Assembly: GCA_947561715.1 (NCBI GenBank)
Contig: OX387201.1
Location: forward strand, 12,414,001-12,478,000
Direction of reading: 5' to 3'
DNA length: 64,000 nucleotides
DNA from: Ascidia mentula
Lineage: Eukaryota > Chordata > Ascidiacea > Phlebobranchia > Ascidiidae
The notes under the pieces are model-generated. The model saw nothing but the letters and a program-made list of their open reading frames with translations, did not search any database and was not told where the DNA came from. Shown one piece after another: positions 61,579 through 64,000 of the stretch. Each line of letters starts with the position of its first letter. Position 1 is the first letter of the stretch. Made by a program: the position numbers and the translations under genes.

Positions 61579-63718
61579 AAAACATTAGTACTCCAGTATT
61601 GCTTTTGCGGTTGCGCAACGTATGCAACTGTGCGATTTCAGTTTAGTAAATGACTTTTCGATAAAAAAAAAAAAATATTCACTGCAAGTTGTATTATACA
61701 GTGGAAAACACTGGTACTCCAGTATTGCTTTTGCGGTTGCACAGCTTATGTAACTGCGCAGTTTCAGCACTTGTCCATTCAGCAGTATATGACGTCTCGA
61801 TAAAAAATATTTTTTTTAGTACAAGTTTTATTATACAGTGGAATACACCAATACTCCAGTATTGCTTTTGCGGGTGCGCAACGTATGTAACTGTGCAATT
61901 TCAGCTCATGTCCATTTTGCAGTAAATGACTTTTCAACAAAAAAAATTTCTTTTTTCAGTACAAGTTGTATTATACAGAAGAAAACACCAATACTCCAGT
62001 ATTGCTTTTGCGGGTGCGCAACGTATGTAACTGTGCGATTTCAGCACTTGTCCATTCAGCAGTATATGACTTTTCGATAAAAATTATTTTTTTTCAGTAC
62101 AAGTTTTGTTATACAGTGGTAAACACCAATACTCCAGTATTTCTTTTACGGTTGCACAGCGTATGTAACTGTGCGATTTCAGCACTTGTCCATTTAGCAG
62201 TATATGACTTTTCGACAAAAAACTCTTTTTTTTAGTAAAAGTTTTATAATACAGTGGAAAACACCAATACTCCAGTATTTCTTTTGCGGTTGCACAGCGT
62301 ATGTAACTGTTCGATTTCAGCTCTTGTCCATTTTGCAGTAAATGACTATTCGCTGAAAATTATTTTTTTAATGTACAAGTTTTATTATTCATTGGAAAAC
62401 ACTGGTACTCCAGTATTGCTTTAACGGTTGCACAACGTATGTAACTGTGCGATTTCAGCACTTGTCCATTTAGCAGTATATGACGTTTCGATAAAAAATA
62501 TTTTTTTTAGTTCAAGTTTTATTATACAGTGGAAAACACCAATACTCCAGTTTTGCTTTTGCGGGTGCGCAACGTATGTAACTGTGCAATTTCAGCACTT
62601 TTCCATTTTGCAGTATATGACTATCCAATAAAAAATATTTTTTTTCTGTACAAATTTTATTATACAGTTGAAAACATTAGTACTCAAGTATTTCTTTTGC
62701 GGTTGCGCAACGTATGTAACTGTGCGAATTCAGCACTTGTCCATTTAGCAGTATATGACTTTTCGATAAAATATTTTTTTTCAGTACAAGTTTTATTATA
62801 CAGTGGAAAACGCCAATACTCCAGTATTGCTTTTGCGGTTGCACAACGTATGTAACTATGCGATTCCAGCACTTGTCCATTTTGCAGTATATGACTTTTC
62901 GATAAAAAACATTTTTTTTCAGTACAAGCTTTATGATACAGTGGAAAACGCTGGTACTCCTGTATTGCTTTTGCTGTTGCACAACGTATGTAACTATGCG
63001 ATTTCAGCACTTGTCCATTTTGCAGTATATGACTTTTCGTGAAAAAATATTTTTTTTCAGTAGAAGCTTTATTATACAGTGGAAAACGCTGATACTCCAG
63101 TATTGCTTTTGCGGTTGCATAACGTATGTAACTGTACGTTTTCATCACTTGTCCATTTTGCAGTAAATGACTTTTCGATAAAAAATATTTTTTTTCTGTA
63201 GAAGCTTTATTATACAGTGGTAAACGCTGGTACTCCAGCATTGCTTTTGCGGTTGCACAACGTATGTAACTATGCGATTTCAGCACTTGTCCATTTTGCA
63301 GTATATGACTTTTCGATAAAAAATATTTTTTTTCAGTACAAGCTTTATTATACAATGGAAAACGCTGATACTCCAGTATTGCTTTTGCGGTTGCACACCG
63401 TATGTAGCTCTGCGATTTCAGCACTTGTCCATTTTGCAGTATATGACTTTTCAATAAAAAATATTTTTTTTCAGTACAAGCTTTATTATACAGTGGAAAA
63501 CGCTGGTACTCCTGTATTGCTTTTGCGGTTGCACAACGTATGTAACTATGCGATTTCAGCACTTGTCCATTTTGCAGTATATGACTTTTCGATAAAAAAT
63601 ATTTTATTTCAGTACAAGCTTTATTATACAATGGAAAACGCTGATACTCCAGTATTGCTTTTGCGGTTGCACAACGTATGTAACTATGCGATTTCAGCAC
63701 TTGTCCATTTTGCAGTAT
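61579..63718 (+). repeat. Satellite array IV: about 15 monomers, internally deleted copy of array III
   Basis: Matches array III at its start (offset 8,038) up to about 62057-62084, then matches it at offset 6,247 to the end. The difference is 1,791 bp, i.e. 13 monomers of about 137.8 bp. It ends GCAGTAT against CCCAGTC like arrays I, II and III. Confidence 0.95.
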
Positions 63719-64000
63719 CCCAGTCAAAAATTATCTACCCCTTTAGTATGGGCCTAGCTTGGTTTAAGCTCGTTTTAGTGCGTTTAAGCTTGGCACGGCC
63801 AATCAGCACTTATTCAGACGTACGCCAAACTTATACGTTCGGTTTACGAATGGTGCGCCGTGCTTAAGTTTGCATAATTTTCCCCTGCCCAAAATAATTT
63901 TGAAGTGTAATACTGTGCGTGAAGGTGAGTTTCGGCGGCGGGAGTTTTTCTGCGTATAATTGCGTAACACATATCATATTGTTTTGTCATAAGGTGGGCA
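62071..64000 (+). repeat. 8 kb tandem duplication, unit 3 (shortened, cut by window edge)
   Basis: Third copy of the satellite plus CACTA-end unit. At several sites it shares states with unit 2 against unit 1: CAGTAGAAGC at 63058 and 56810 against CATTAGAAGC at 48780, and CAAGCTTTATT against CAAGCTTGATT at 49200. So units 2 and 3 share a more recent ancestor. Confidence 0.85.
63719..64000 (+). mobile_element. CACTA-like element end, copy B'' (truncated by window)
   Basis: The first 282 bp of a third copy of the 5' CACTA end, starting CCCAGTCAAAAATT and matching 49442 and 57471 onward. The rest lies beyond the window; a third nested MULE copy is predicted there. Confidence 0.88.

Larger units (their letters stand above)
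54421..62070 (+). repeat. 8.03 kb tandem duplication, unit 2
   Basis: Copy of 46392 onward with very few differences. Those I noticed include the 9 bp minisatellite gain, A to T at 59679, A to G at 59899, A to G near 61684, and a cluster of changes at about 56555-56585. Its right edge is blurred because the third unit has a 13-monomer deletion spanning the point homologous to 54421. Confidence 0.9.

Noticed and set aside
1-64000. tRNA, rRNA or other structured RNA genes
   Set aside because: I looked in the non-satellite stretches for tRNA box-like and rRNA-like sequence and saw none; a covariance-model scan would be needed to exclude small RNAs.

Overview
This window is eukaryotic, almost certainly from an invertebrate animal. 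It has no bacterial gene layout. About 80% of it is one AT-rich tandem satellite with a 137-139 bp monomer. The rest is decayed DNA transposons of types known from animals: a CACTA/EnSpm-like element with tnp2-type transposase and DUF4806-like gene remnants, and a Mutator-like element (MULE). The clade call is an inference from these families; the species cannot be read from the sequence. I found no intact host gene, rRNA, tRNA or CRISPR array.

Layout. (1) 1-30316: array I, about 220 head-to-tail monomers, nearly all 138 bp, with multimonomer higher-order repeats including a 7,177 bp tandem duplication. (2) 30317-33547: element A, a 3.2 kb CACTA-like transposon with 14 bp terminal inverted repeats (TIRs), lying on the minus strand and broken. 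(3) 33548-49441: array II, about 115 monomers. Its left part has a 16-monomer (2,206 bp) higher-order repeat. From about 46.3 kb it passes into a diverged monomer class. (4) 49442-53540: composite B, made of a 615 bp CACTA end, a nested 3.0 kb MULE with 33 bp TIRs and a dead transposase gene, and 483 bp of unidentified DNA. (5) 53541-57470: array III, mostly diverged monomers. (6) 57471-61578: composite B', a near-identical copy of B. (7) 61579-63718: array IV. (8) 63719-64000: start of a third copy, B''.

How it fits together. Composite B plus its flanking satellite was amplified in tandem as an 8.03 kb unit after the MULE had died, because both complete MULE copies share the same stops and frameshifts. 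The third unit then lost 13 monomers (1,791 bp) in register. The satellite therefore changes by unequal crossing-over and local gene conversion and carries dead transposons along as passengers. The very long open frames on both strands of the arrays follow from a 138 bp period (3 x 46) with no stop in some frames; monomer variation there is mostly amino-acid changing, so I do not call them genes. The most interesting points are the fixed monomer phase at CACTA insertion edges, the inverted CACTA ends enclosing array II, the nested higher-order repeats, and a short conversion tract inside one amplified unit.
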